Positions 41,701 through 52,079 of a stretch of 60,000 bases of DNA are shown here, piece by piece. Position 1 is the first letter of the stretch, and each line of letters begins with the position of its first letter. Origin of the DNA: Tubulanus polymorphus (Eukaryota; Nemertea; Palaeonemertea; Tubulaniformes; Tubulanidae); the NCBI RefSeq assembly GCF_964204645.1, contig NC_134027.1, forward strand, positions 6,314,485 to 6,374,484, written 5' to 3'. Below the pieces are notes generated by a model. The model saw only the letters and a list, made by a program, of their open reading frames with translations, was not told where the DNA came from and did not search any database. The translations under genes were made by a program, and so were the position numbers.

Positions 41701-41852
41701 GCCTTATGAAGGATGAGCACTATATCACTAAGGGTCGGTCATGTCCATTTAATGGGTACTACTTCGTAAGTACCTTTCAACATATATGAATTATTAGTAC
41801 ACATAAATATAATCAGTACTACAAGGAGGTGGTACCTGATCAGACAAAGGTA
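38717..41852. other. No supported gene
   Basis: Three kilobases of AT-rich unique DNA. A stretch around 39990-40090 retains CG dinucleotides and contains TTAATCCCG (a bicoid/Otx-type core) but nothing decisive. The + frame 40712-40912 (66 codons) reads moderately like protein but has no start or splice support. Confidence 0.4.
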
Positions 41853-41885
41853 GTGATCACTCAAGCAAATGTAAACGCTGCTAAT
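41853..41885 (-). mobile_element. End-only remnant of the GGCCCRGGCC-family MITE
   Basis: GTGATCACTCAAG matches one terminus of the 42.2-kb copy (reverse complement of 42431-42443), and it is followed after one or two bases by AATGTAAACGCTGCTAA, which matches the other terminus of the family (compare 37869-37886). The whole interior is missing. It reads as an extreme internal deletion or the scar of an imprecise excision. The matches are short, so chance is not fully excluded. Confidence 0.4.
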
Positions 41886-42175
41886 TTGAAAAAACCGGTT
41901 ATCGCTGATGTCCTATGATACATTACTAATTATGCATGTAAAAATGTTGTAAAATTGAATCTAGTAATCATAGATCACTCATCAATCACTTATCTGTCAA
42001 AATATCAGCCAATTTTGGATTATGTGTGGAAAGGGTGTCTCCCTAGTGCTTAATGAGTCATTTTACCCAGTGTCATAAAACATATAGTCAACGTACTATA
42101 TCTACAGGTTAACTGAATATCGGTAATACTCGTGACTTAGACTCCAAAATATTTTTCGATTTTTTGCAGACAATA

Positions 42176-42448
42176 GCCGCGATCACAAAGTGACGATTTG
42201 GCCCGGGCCAAATTGGCTCGGATCAGACCTGAGTCAAGAGCGTGTTCACACATAAACCATTCACTTACTTGATACTAAACAATGCTTTAAACGAAGTCAC
42301 TTTCAGAACCTGTAACAATTCACACACAATAATTTGACCTGTGCTAAAATGTGGCTTCCATACAGGCATGGCCCCAATTGGCACTGTTGTGAACAGTTGT
42401 TCTGGGCCAAATTTGGCCCAGGCCAAAAACACTTGAGTGATCGCGGTT
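42176..42448 (+). mobile_element. GGCCCRGGCC-family MITE, most complete inverted termini
   Basis: A 273-bp element bounded by perfect 10-bp inverted termini CCGCGATCAC...GTGATCGCGG, with TA just outside each end (42174-42175 and 42449-42450), consistent with a TA target duplication. Just inside each end are CGATTTGGCCCGGGCC and GGCCCAGGCCAAAAAC. The middle (42240-42330) is the module shared with the 37.6- and 54.3-kb copies. There is no coding capacity. The flank GACAATA before the left end is also present before the 37.6-kb copy, so either the element is longer than drawn or both sit in like targets. Confidence 0.8.
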
Positions 42449-42603
42449 TATGATGGTGATACAACATCTCAAGTGATTCCTTTCTTAACGTGTTACATCA
42501 GTGTGGCATTTAACCTCTATAACACCGGTAACAATAAATCTTAGCGAATTCTATGAGAAAAAAACACAATAACTTTGACAAAAACTCTTTTACCTTCAGA
42601 CAT

Positions 42604-42889
42604 CAACTGAGGTGATGTTGAGATCGTGATGTGATCCGTATCCACTACTACAACAGAGATCTCGGCTACAATTTACCTTATAAATGTGTAGACCGGATAA
42701 AGCCTGAGGTTGTAGGCTGATGTTAACATAATTTGATGAATTCATGAATGGGGTACAAGATTGTGCGCTGTCCGGATATGAGTAGAATGAAAGGTGTGGT
42801 AATAATGGATGTTCCGGATATTTAAATTTACGAGCAATACGCTTTACATGCATCGCAATCATTAATGAACCATTGAAAACTTCCGTCAA
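42604..42889 (-). CDS. Open frame with splice-like sites, unidentified
   Basis: A minus-strand frame of 97 codons. An acceptor-like site (pyrimidine-rich, then GGACAG) lies at about 42776, and two donor-like sites follow: TATAAG|GTAAAT at about 42677 and GAAG|GTAAAA at about 42593. The segment between them is Asn/Ser/Cys-bearing (SCTPFMNSSNYVNISL), with potential N-glycosylation sequons, so an extracellular exon would fit. It lies directly beside a MITE. No family is recognised, and the length is within chance expectation. Confidence 0.18.
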
Positions 42890-42899
42890 ATACTGAAAA

Positions 42900-43954
42900 A
42901 ACGTGCTGCACGAATCGAATGATTGTCATCCTCCGACCACAAAAGTAAATTTCCTCCAGTACATTACGTGTATCGGAGAAAATTCAATTGAAAAATCGAA
43001 TATTTTAATATCCGCCATGATCAATGACATCACTACCGATGATGTAACGACAGGAGTGCTGCACTAACACGCGATTTAGTAGATATATCTCAAAACCCCA
43101 ATTTTTTAACTCAAATGAAACAAACAAACATTGACGAGTATATTCTAACTTCATTCTATATATTTAGTATATTTTGTATTGCATGGGTTAGTATCGGTAA
43201 TAAACAGTTTTCTGCCGACGACATGTCTCCCATGACTGATGTAATTCTTTATCACCTACGCTTTAGATTAGGCCTTGATTTAATCACGGTCATCTCGCCT
43301 ACGTAGATGACACTGAAATATACACTCGCGCACACGTTTTAATCACTTTTACCATATAAGTAATGATCAAAAGAACTGATGCCAGTGAATTCATATCAAT
43401 ACTTAGTTCAGTTCGTTCCAAGTGATTTGACAACAACATTTTGATGAGATACATAGAAGTTAAAATGAAAAACTTTTCATTAAAGGGAAAATGTTCAAAA
43501 ATCTATGATACTGTTTTGAAGTTTCATATCTTTATTAATAATCAAAGATAGAATATGGAAGGAAAGATGTGAGTTATTCATTGTATATTTTCCGCAATAA
43601 ATTGGATAATCATATCTTTACTATGAACCTTTGGTCTAAAATGTAGGCTGAATAGTAGAACCTGGGATTTTGGCTACTGTGCAAGAAGTAACAAATTTCA
43701 GATGACAATGCTAAAGCAATTCTCACCACCTACATATTACGTAATGATGTATATACAAATATGGACTTATACATCTACCAGTTGATGAAGACAAGTCATA
43801 TTCGTATGAATAGTGATATCAGTTAATAGTTTTGGGATTGGTCTGATGTTAGTAAATAGACATTCTCTAGACCCTCGATAAGCAATAAGGAATAAGTATT
43901 AACAATATGGTCATTTAATAGCCTATATCATTCTACTAAATACTGGCCACAAAA
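42900..43954. other. No gene seen
   Basis: AT-rich unique DNA with stops in all frames. Confidence 0.45.
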
Positions 43955-44530
43955 TTAAGGACCTTGAGTTAAGTTGACCAGTTTGTGGCTGAATAGTTGG
44001 CAAGTTTTTTGTGCACGCTCGGTGGTAGATCTTGGTATAAGGGCGATGAATATAATTATGGCATCAGAAATGAGAAGTAGAGTCGGTACTGTAGGTGAAT
44101 ATAGTGATAGCATTTGTGCCATTTGAATGAAGAGTGGTATCAGTTTTAGCATGGACTCACCCATGTTTTAAGTTACTGTTCAAGTTGAAAAACAAATGAA
44201 TAACATCCGAAGTAAGTGAATGCATAATGCTATAGGTGATCAAAGTGGCTGTGGGGCAAGTAGCGCTGTTGGTGCTGCTGCTGAAGCATGGCATTGGCAA
44301 CAGAATTAGAAGGGTTGTTACCGTAAGTGTTAAATAGGCAGGGTATCGGTATATTTGTAGAGTTATGTATATAGGTGATATGGCATCAGCAATATATAAT
44401 GCTGATGGTACTATAGGTGAAGCACTAGTTGTGTATGGTTAATAATGTACGAATTAGTATATGCGCTGATATTGAAGGTGTAGTTATGGTAGTGACAAAT
44501 TGAGGTGGCAGCATTGTGATAGCTTCCCAA
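43955..44530. repeat. Highly degenerate tandem array, about 45-50 bp period
   Basis: Recurrent words in the same order (ATGGCATCAG or ATGGCATTGG, then GGTACTGTAGGTGAA / GGTACTATAGGTGAA / GTTACCGTAAGTG) recur through the interval, starting near 44058, 44288 and 44381. The repeat is too worn for exact unit boundaries. It is G-rich on the + strand compared with its flanks. Confidence 0.45.
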
Positions 44531-45275
44531 CTTATTTGATGTTGGCTAGTTCTTGCCCTTTGGTACAAGTTCAAGAGAAAAAAGATATTTCAAAGATGAG
44601 AGTTTCAGCGGAGTATATTTCCATATATGTATATTGTATAATATTGGTATACTGTTGTCCTCAGGGGAGGATACTGTTTGCATATATCTGATATATATTT
44701 CTCACATTTGATACAGCTGCTGTCATACTACTGTTACAATTATCTACTCTTTCAGCTCAAGATCTGACAACCAGAAAAAAATAACGAAATACCATACCCC
44801 TATTTACCAATCTGAGTTTCCTTGCTTGAAAGTTATGTTCAGTAAAAAGTACTAACAAATGACAAATCCAACCTTGTTGCCAGTTTCAAAATGATAAACA
44901 GACTTTGTGAACAAGCAATACCTATATATATACCTAAAAAAGAAACACCGGGAGGCATGGATGTGGAACATTCAATTTTAAGTAGAAGTGAACCAATCCC
45001 ATTTTCATCCCACTTTTAAACATGCTTACTATGACAGTTTTGAAGAGTCTGTCTGCACAAGACACTACACCATACCTGCATTATTGATGTACCTATGTCT
45101 CTAAACCAGTAGAGTATTCTGATATGTAATTAAATCGGCCAGTCTTAATGGACCAAATTACAACAGTCAATCAAGACAATAGATCAATATGTCTTACCAT
45201 CCCAGACCTTCCAGACCTCTTTACACGCTGCTGTTATGGTAAAGGTCAGCCTATTTTGCTCATAAGCAACCATTT
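44531..45275. other. No supported gene
   Basis: Unique AT-rich sequence. If the adjacent minus-strand exon is real and terminal, this would include its 3' untranslated region, but I see no clear AATAAA on that strand close to the stop. Confidence 0.4.
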
Positions 45276-45488
45276 CTAGTCTGAACAGTGACTGTCACAA
45301 TAAAAACCGCCCCAAGAACAGTTTATTGACATGAAAAAGGCTAAAATTGTAGAATTTCTGGACGGATATGAGTACATGCCCAGACTTCTTGAAAGATTTG
45401 CCATTTCCTGGAATTTTTCCTTCACCCGGTTGATGCACTGAGCACCTATAAGGTTTACAGGCACATGCCTAGGATCGCATATATACAC
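45276..45488 (-). CDS. Candidate terminal coding exon, 70 codons, unidentified
   Basis: On the minus strand a good acceptor (CCACTTATTCCAG) at 45489 is followed at once by an open frame of 70 codons to TAG. The reading has balanced composition and a basic amphipathic stretch (INRVKEKFQEMANLSRSLG), preceded by ICDPRHVPVNLIGAQC and followed by a Cys-rich C-terminus. A possible upstream exon ends at a CACG|GTAAGAG donor at about 45555, giving an intron of roughly 65 bases, but the reading phase there does not match, so that link is doubtful. I do not recognise the family. Confidence 0.35.
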   Translation of the reverse strand: MYICDPRHVPVNLIGAQCINRVKEKFQEMANLSRSLGMYSYPSRNSTILAFFMSINCSWGGFYCDSHCSD

Positions 45489-46240
45489 CTGGAATAAGTG
45501 GATATGTATTTGCCCGAATTCCAGAGCAAGTGGCCATTAATTAACACTGCACTCTTACCGTGCATGATCATCCAACCATGGATAACTCATTCACTAATCA
45601 TACAATATACATGGTGTCACAAACAAAAGATATGAACAAGATAACTGACGAAATGCAAAAAAATCAAAATCATATCAATATACACAAAAATTATATTTTC
45701 ACATGAAATTCCTGATGAAATACCTGACCTTATTCTTGTTAACCATCTGTTTTAGAATAACAGTTAAATGAATCGAGTATCGTCTCGACTTGTGTTCGAA
45801 TGAGATACAGTCTTCGAATGATATACCGTGACAAGAATGAATCTGTTTGGGGAAAGCGCGCCCTTGGATCGAATATCCTGGGTCTGCGTATAATTGTAAT
45901 AGAATTTGCAGTCCTTCCCTCATCAGCTTTTCTAAGAATTGAGACAAAGAACCTCGGAACAAAGATTCATCAGAAGAATATTCAACAAGACAATAGTATT
46001 TAAATATCGCATTAGTAGTAATACAAGCCATCTAAAAAATGACCGTATATAATGTTATCATAAAGATGAAAACAAAAGGATGTGTGTGGAACTTCACTTT
46101 GTTCTTCACAAATCTTGTTACTTAGAACTAATGACACCACGGTTTTTAGTGTACAATAACGCCACTTCAGCATACTTTCATTTCCGAACTATTGTATGGA
46201 GGTAAAGACAGTTGTTATATAGACTCAACTAATGTATTGT
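45489..46240. other. ORF-bearing interval without a confident gene
   Basis: A 110-codon minus frame (45699-46031) and a 67-codon plus frame (45800-46003) overlap. Within the minus frame a CAG|GTATTT donor lies at about 45711. These could be upstream exons of the 45.3-kb candidate, but phases do not match in a simple way. Confidence 0.25.
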
Positions 46241-46620
46241 TTTAGTGTTTTAGTCCGGTTGACGGTGATACCTCTAGCATCAACGTCGAGTTGAAGCGAA
46301 GCCTCTGTTTAATCATCGTCACCACTACGCAATTTAATACTATCACCTAAGAAGACATCAACATCCGTCGACCTGTTGAAAGCGACGTCTGCGATTGGGT
46401 GACAACGAGACCAAGAGCGTCAACGAGAGTGCTCAGGTTATGACGGCGTCAAGTGATGTGACGGCCGACGGGTTATTGCCACACTCTCGGCAGTTTCACC
46501 CCGGAAAATTTACAAAATCGTCTCAACGAGCCATCAGTCATCGTGAAACGTAGCAACAATGCACAAACTTCCGTGCAACACAACCGTGCATTAAGTTGAT
46601 AACCGAGAGTCTCTTGCCAT
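46240..46620. promoter_or_regulatory. CpG-retaining block
   Basis: A CG-dense, non-repetitive block in AT-rich surroundings with no frame above 60 codons, which makes a coding explanation weak. Candidate regulatory element or non-coding first exon. Confidence 0.25.
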
Positions 46621-47895
46621 AAGTTGAAATCTAGCAGATCAAAACCACAGCCATTTAAGTAATGAGGGTCAGTGAATTTGAAATCAACAATATTGTTAGC
46701 AAAAACTAGGGCTGATACGCATCTGTTACTTAGGTAAGATTCTAGACTTCAGATTTCTGCCAGATACAGATATTTGACATCCATTTGTTCCTACTGCCAC
46801 AACTATATTCTCATTGATTGACTCTGGATCAGTGATGAAGGCTCTTGTAACTGCCATGTGGGATTTAAGAGATTCTTTAGGTTAAACAATAACCATTGGG
46901 TAGATTTGTCGATGATATCATTCCAAATTGACAGATGTGTCTCATAGAACCAAGAAGAAATATGAAAAAGTATAGCAGCATCGAGGGGAATCGTTGAAAC
47001 AACTCATTGTCGACCTAGATATATAAGAAATCGATTTCATTCTGAGATTCTAATCAAAAGTGTGTACATTTTCCATCTCTTAGTCATTGATAATTCAAAT
47101 TGCGACAAATCTAATTTCTTTGAGCTAACTGCTTTGACCTGTCTACCTACAATACCTATTTGGGTGTCGTCTCGTCATGACTTGTATCTCATATTACATT
47201 TTGAAACATCGGCAAATCATGATTAAAGTCTCGAAGTCTTGACAGAATACTAATAACCTAGTGACAGCATCTGTGGTCAAAGTGACTCGAATTTCTGTTG
47301 ATGCGACTTGTAATCTGTACTAAGATGACATATTTCTCTTCGAGCATTAGTATACAGACGAAGATGTTAATTGTTACACATTAAACCCAGGATCACGATT
47401 TGAGACTCGAATTACGGTTGTAATTTCAAATAATTATCAATTCTCTGATTTCTGTGAGTCTCATACTATCAATAAGGGCAATTTCCTATAAATGCCAGTT
47501 CACTGCTTTGAGGATCGGTCAAGTTGATATGGAATTAATTAGTAGTCGCGTCTCTTTGTCCTATTTATTGATGAATCTGGACTAGAAGATATTCAGTGAC
47601 AGAAAAAAATTGAGAATTTCAGAATATGTAAGTTGCTTGCAGCCTCGGTCGTCTCGTAAATGAAAGATGTTGTTTGTGAAATGCTTTACATAAAACGCTC
47701 AAATATTTCAACGCGATTTATGTATGTAACATTTGATCTAAAGAGTTCTATTTGAATATTCTCGAGATCATTTCAGAATGCGACGTGTTGCTGCTTGTCG
47801 TCTTCACGGTTAATTAATTCTGACACTAAAAGCGTGATTACCTTAAAAAGTCAACTGCACAATTCAAACAATGAAAAACGAAGCATTGTCTGTTT
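46621..47895. other. No gene seen
   Basis: AT-rich unique sequence without repeats or open frames of note. Confidence 0.45.
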
Positions 47896-48378
47896 CTATG
47901 ACAGTCTAGCTCTTCTCGTTTGGCTATTGAGATAAATGATTCGTATATATGAATCTTGTAAAATCAGCTCTTTCATTGAGTAAAATTGGGTAAAATTATG
48001 GAATACAAAACGATATAAATGACCACGGAAATGACCATTTATGACCTTAGATCTAATACGGGTAGTAACCATACGAATGTTATTACGTAATGACGTATGA
48101 TAGCAGTTTAAGTAAGGGAAGTGGTTATTTCCCTCGTCGATTCTCCTGTCCGGTGTGTCTGAATCATAGACGTATCTCTCTGGAGTACAATTCATCCTCG
48201 TTACAATCGGAAATTTTGTAAATTTCGTGTAATAAATGGCCGCGCGGGCTATCAGCGTGTCACAGCACGCGACAAACCAACTGGAAAGGTGTTCTGAACA
48301 CGTTCGAAATAAATGTGCGACGGGCACAGAAAAACTGATGAAACTGCAAAGATAAACGCAACAATAGGGCGAGTCCAT
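47896..48378 (-). CDS. Longest ORF in the window (160 codons), coding status doubtful
   Basis: Minus-strand frame. The first third lies in a CpG-rich stretch and contains an acceptor-like TTTATCTTTGCAG at about 48339. The rest lies in AT-rich DNA. Composition is Tyr/Arg/His/Ile-rich with no hydrophobic-core pattern, transmembrane segment or motif that I know. The length is somewhat above chance for this composition, which is the main reason to list it. A second frame (48260-48457) overlaps its start. Confidence 0.15.
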   Translation of the reverse strand: MDSPYCCVYLCSFISFSVPVAHLFRTCSEHLSSWFVACCDTLIARAAIYYTKFTKFPIVTRMNCTPERYVYDSDTPDRRIDEGNNHFPYLNCYHTSLRNNIRMVTTRIRSKVINGHFRGHLYRFVFHNFTQFYSMKELILQDSYIRIIYLNSQTRRARLS

Positions 48379-48640
48379 AACTATTCCGGATGTTGTGCAT
48401 TATACAAATTGCACTTTCGGCAAATGTTTTGAATTTACCGGAAACGATCTCCGGCACGGTACGTCACCACCACCTCGTGACGCCGATGCATTATGGGAGT
48501 CGAACATGATACGGCAAACAAGTCGCAGGAAATGAAGCTAAAACGAGACTCATTAAGAACAAAACAAATATCAATCGGCGATAAACCGACGAAGTTCGTG
48601 CCGGCAAAAGTCAAAAAATATTAATTTCCGAAAGGTCAGG
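48220..48640. promoter_or_regulatory. CpG-rich block
   Basis: Contains GGCCGCGCGGGC at 48238 and the word GCATTATGGGAGTCG at about 48488, whose GCATTATGGGA core resembles the ACTACAATTCC/ZNF143-type promoter words only loosely. It could be a promoter for a leftward or rightward gene. Composition is the sole strong evidence. Confidence 0.25.
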
Positions 48641-49570
48641 CATTAATCAAAATCTGGACTACCACACCTGTGCACTGATAGATCTAATTATTTGCTACTA
48701 GTACAGAGTATTTCAATTTTTGCGATAAAAGAATAAAAGAATTCTCCAATTATCAACGATACTTGAATGAAATTGTGGTTTCTAGGTTTTTACCACACTC
48801 GGGGAAAACTCCCCCTCAAAAGCAGAGCGAATTTGCCAATTTCTTTTTAAATTTCAATTTAAAGTGTCATGTTTGAAATGAATGTGTCGCCCGTTAAAAA
48901 CTAATGTTAACTGATAAATGTTGAGAGTGAAACTCGAGATACGACAAATAGAAATAGTGAATGAGTCGCGAAGGAAAACCCGGATGAGCACTACCACTTC
49001 AACATACAAACTCCGATAGTTGTCAAAGGAAACAATACGACTATTTCTTATTGCCACAACTCCAGTTACGCTTATTGATATATATCTGCAGGCGAAATTC
49101 CGTCGTCATCGCAGAATGGCCGGTTAATTAACAACGATTCTTACCTCATTCCTTTAAGATTGTATATTAGCGCTTCTTTGAAAATTTTCCACAATCATGA
49201 ATTCGACTGACTCGAGTTGACAGGACCGAAATGAGGCATGCTGCTGAAGGACTCGCGCATTAATGCTGTCACACACAATCCGGCTAGCTTGTGTTCACTG
49301 GCGACGAATTAACCGCTCAAACACCCTTCAAATCTCCGACGAGACAGTTTTATCTACATTTGAATAGAGTTCGCTGGATTGGCAATTAATATTTTTAGTT
49401 ATAGCCAAATTTAATTCGAACGATGGAATAAATTGTCGGGATACACTCAACAGACAAATGCGCGTGGTTAGATAAACTTCTTGAATCTCGATCAAAAGGT
49501 TGCACCTACGCTATACCTAACGCTACCTAATTCTAACCCTTCTACTTTACCTTTACCTGTATCCTTATCC
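48641..49570. other. No supported gene
   Basis: Unique DNA. A minus-strand donor GAG|GTAAGA at about 49146 is preceded by a 16-codon open stretch (LWKIFKEALIYNLKGM), too short to call. A short GGGGAAAACTCCCC hairpin lies at 48801-48814. Confidence 0.35.
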
Positions 49571-49571
49571 T

Positions 49572-49634
49572 AATTGCACACTTTATACATGGATGGTAGT
49601 TCAACTATCATCCATGTATAGGCGTGCGATAATT
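49572..49634. repeat. Near-perfect palindrome / hairpin
   Basis: The core 49584-49620 has 18-bp arms (TATACATGGATGGTAGTT and its complement) with one mismatch and a single-base loop. Weaker pairing continues outwards through GCACAC/GYGTGC and AATT on both sides. It could be the centre of a decayed foldback transposon, or a cruciform-forming site. A pyrimidine-rich CCTTACCTTTACC-like stretch lies just to the left. Confidence 0.85.
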
Positions 49635-50109
49635 TCAAGATCTCAAAGGTCGAACCAAAAACTGCATACTTTGCAGAAAAAACCCTACAACAAAAACTCC
49701 ATAATAGTCATTATATAAAAATCTATTACTGACAAAAGTTGCTCCACATACCGGCTTATATCCAGGGTTTGTGCATATTACGGAAGCATACCTTATTTAC
49801 TACAATACCATTTCAATACATATATACACATTATTTATAATCACGCAAAAGTGATGGCTCCGACCCAACTTCTTTTCTCCGGAGAGAGAGAGAGGAAAGG
49901 GAGAATTACGGCGCAAAAATATTTCAGTTACACGATTCTCGACTAAAAGGAGAAACGATTGATTACAACGGAAACCTCGTAACGCTAGCGAGACGGATTA
50001 GCTGCATTGTTTAAGTATGAACCCCGATAAAAGATAAAGGAAGAATTTTCTGCCAAATCGGATCAGGTCGTCGCGCCGAGGCAACAACTGCAGCAGTAGT
50101 TGATAACTT
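49635..50109. other. No gene seen
   Basis: Unique AT-rich sequence with a short GAGAGAGAGAG run at 49881. Confidence 0.45.
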
Positions 50110-50290
50110 TGTCGAAGAATGAATGAATATACTTCAGGTTCCATATTTCAAGCACCCTCCCACGCACGGGATTCGAACCTGTCTAGTCTATCGGGCCTAA
50201 GTATCACGTTCACATCGGATTCAAACCCGGTGTTTCGAGTGACCGGCGAGAGGAGATGAAACGGTGTCGTTACATTTACGTGGGTGGGGA
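50110..50290 (-). mobile_element. tRNA-derived SINE-like remnant
   Basis: On the minus strand GGTTCGAATCCC (50168-50179) is a full match to a tRNA T-arm / Pol III B box, with four of five T-stem pairs intact. A second B-box-like word, GGGTTTGAATCC (50217-50228), lies about 50 bases upstream. No complete cloverleaf can be folded and the A box is weak (TACTTAGG). Downstream on the same strand is an ATTCATTCATTC run (50113-50131), as in the simple-repeat tails of SINEs. Together these favour a short interspersed element over a functional tRNA. Confidence 0.45.
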
Positions 50291-51048
50291 AGCTTATTAC
50301 TCGCGCTCTAATTGTCCATTTATACATCAAGCACTATTCTCTATCCCCAATATGTACATGGCAAAATCGAAGCCCGCTCTTGAATGATAAAATATGCACA
50401 TAGTACCGGCTGAGGTGGTACTCGCCTGTCTTTAACGAAATGAGACCCACGACTGAATATTACCACAACAACGTTCATACATATATATATTCGGCTGAAA
50501 AGATCTTGGCTATTGTAAGCTGAAGTTGACTGCAAAAGCTAATCTTATAAGCATGAGATTGATGGAGTCTCCCCAAGAAAACAACAATAACATGATTACA
50601 AAGAAGCGGACCTAGGACTGTTTGTTTCCAACAGTATTTGAGGAGGAAATAGCGTTATCGATCAGATCATATCACACCCAATAGGGTCAACCTGACACGG
50701 TAGTTAGAGCTTTCCAGAATATTGAAATTGCGGGCATTATTTTCGAATATGATGAAACAGCCTGAAACCATTACTGTTATTATCAGTGAATGCATACAAA
50801 ATATATATTTGTATATTAATATGTATCTAATCTCAACTTAACTGCCAATCTCTATACGGAGAATTACAAATCTGTGCATTGCAATCTGATGTGGAATTAT
50901 CCAACATGTATAATAAAACAGCCGTTTTTAGTTAGTAAACATTTTTTAAACTCTGTCTTGAATAACATTACATCTCCATCACACCATTCAGGTTCGCAAA
51001 AATAAGTTAGAACCCCGGGATCTAGGGGTGAGGTTTTTGGCATTAGGA
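50291..51048. other. No gene seen
   Basis: AT-rich unique DNA with short frames only. Confidence 0.45.
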
Positions 51049-51049
51049 A

Positions 51050-51092
<43 letters not shown>
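51049..51092. repeat. (TA)n microsatellite
   Basis: TA alternation with one C interruption near the left. Confidence 0.95.
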
Positions 51093-51093
<1 letters not shown>

Positions 51094-51301
51094 CGTGAAA
51101 CAACGTTTAGTCTTTGGCAAACTTTCTTAAAACTTTTTACAAACTTTGCAGGATATATACGTGCGCTTCATACGATGAATGTACCAATGAATATATAAAC
51201 ATAACAGGTACTCCTAAAAAATGTGCTTTGCTTTTTTTATTTTGTCTGGGTTATCTGTATAGTTGTGCTGCAAAGTGTAAAATCTAAGCTACGTATATAC
51301 C

Positions 51302-51304
<3 letters not shown>

Positions 51305-51387
<83 letters not shown>
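51305..51387. repeat. (TA)n microsatellite
   Basis: About 80 bases of TA alternation with one C at 51340. It lies only about 210 bases from the previous tract. Confidence 0.95.
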
Positions 51388-51388
<1 letters not shown>

Positions 51389-51874
51389 CGATATGTATGT
51401 ACGGGAAAAAAATGTCTCGAAAGTTTCTGCAAAAATAAACTTCTAAGAAACATAAGACTTAGAGATATCAGTGAACCAGACATTATAGGGGCGAAGATTG
51501 CCTCAGGAAATACCGAATGATACCAAAGCTGAGAGAGACTTTTTTGGTTGAAAGCGATAGAACATTATCCGAGATACAAAGCGATGTGAATATGACATAA
51601 TTGATTAGCAAAAAAGTGGTCTTCAGAAATAATAATAACTTGAAGTTGTCATTGAAAAAATTTGTCGTCATAGAAAAGTTACCTTAATCAGAAATTATGT
51701 TGATTACTTACATGTTTTAGCACAATGAGGCTTAAAATGCCCCTTTCAGACAAACGAATACTTTAAGCCAGAGATCATCAGTAAAAATATCTAGAGAGAT
51801 AGCAACTGCGGGCAATGAGACTAGCGACGTCTATCAGGTATTCAATGAACTCATATAATACTCGTCTAAGTTCG
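51388..51874. other. No gene seen
   Basis: Unique AT-rich sequence. It would be the 3' flank of the minus-strand terminal exon candidate at 51.9-52.1 kb. Confidence 0.45.
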
Positions 51875-51880
51875 TTTATT
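51875..51880 (-). terminator. AATAAA polyadenylation signal candidate
   Basis: The canonical hexamer on the minus strand, placed 40 bases beyond the stop of the preceding candidate exon. Such hexamers are frequent by chance in AT-rich DNA, so its weight comes only from position. Confidence 0.3.
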
Positions 51881-51918
51881 ACTGCGAGGCTGTGATTCTA
51901 CTGTTATTGATAACTACA

Positions 51919-52075
51919 TTATTCGACGGATGTTGACGGGAGACTTTCCAACCTTTTTGAAAACAAAGCGGGTGAGCTATTGCCAAACGCATCGACCCCG
52001 AGAAAAAATTCATGAAAAGACCTCGACGAACCAGCGCTGTATTGACAAGCAACTGCGGTACCATCATCCAGGGCA
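51919..52075 (-). CDS. Candidate terminal coding exon with poly(A) signal, unidentified
   Basis: On the minus strand a textbook acceptor (TGTTTTCTGACTCAG, with a CTGAC branch-like word) at 52076 opens a frame in phase 2 that runs 51 codons to TAA. It starts ALDDGTAVACQYSAG and contains SFHEFFLGVDAFGNSS. Codons start with G far more often than in the neighbouring frame, which is a coding sign. AATAAA lies at 51875-51880, about 40 bases past the stop. The neighbouring frame (51879-52076) is open too, for 65 codons, and ends just at the AATAAA. The sequence is CpG-rich. I do not recognise the family. Confidence 0.4.
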
Positions 52076-52079
52076 CTGA

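Noticed and set aside
50168-50228. Functional tRNA gene
   Set aside because: T-arm-like words are present, but no acceptor, D or anticodon stems can be formed around them.
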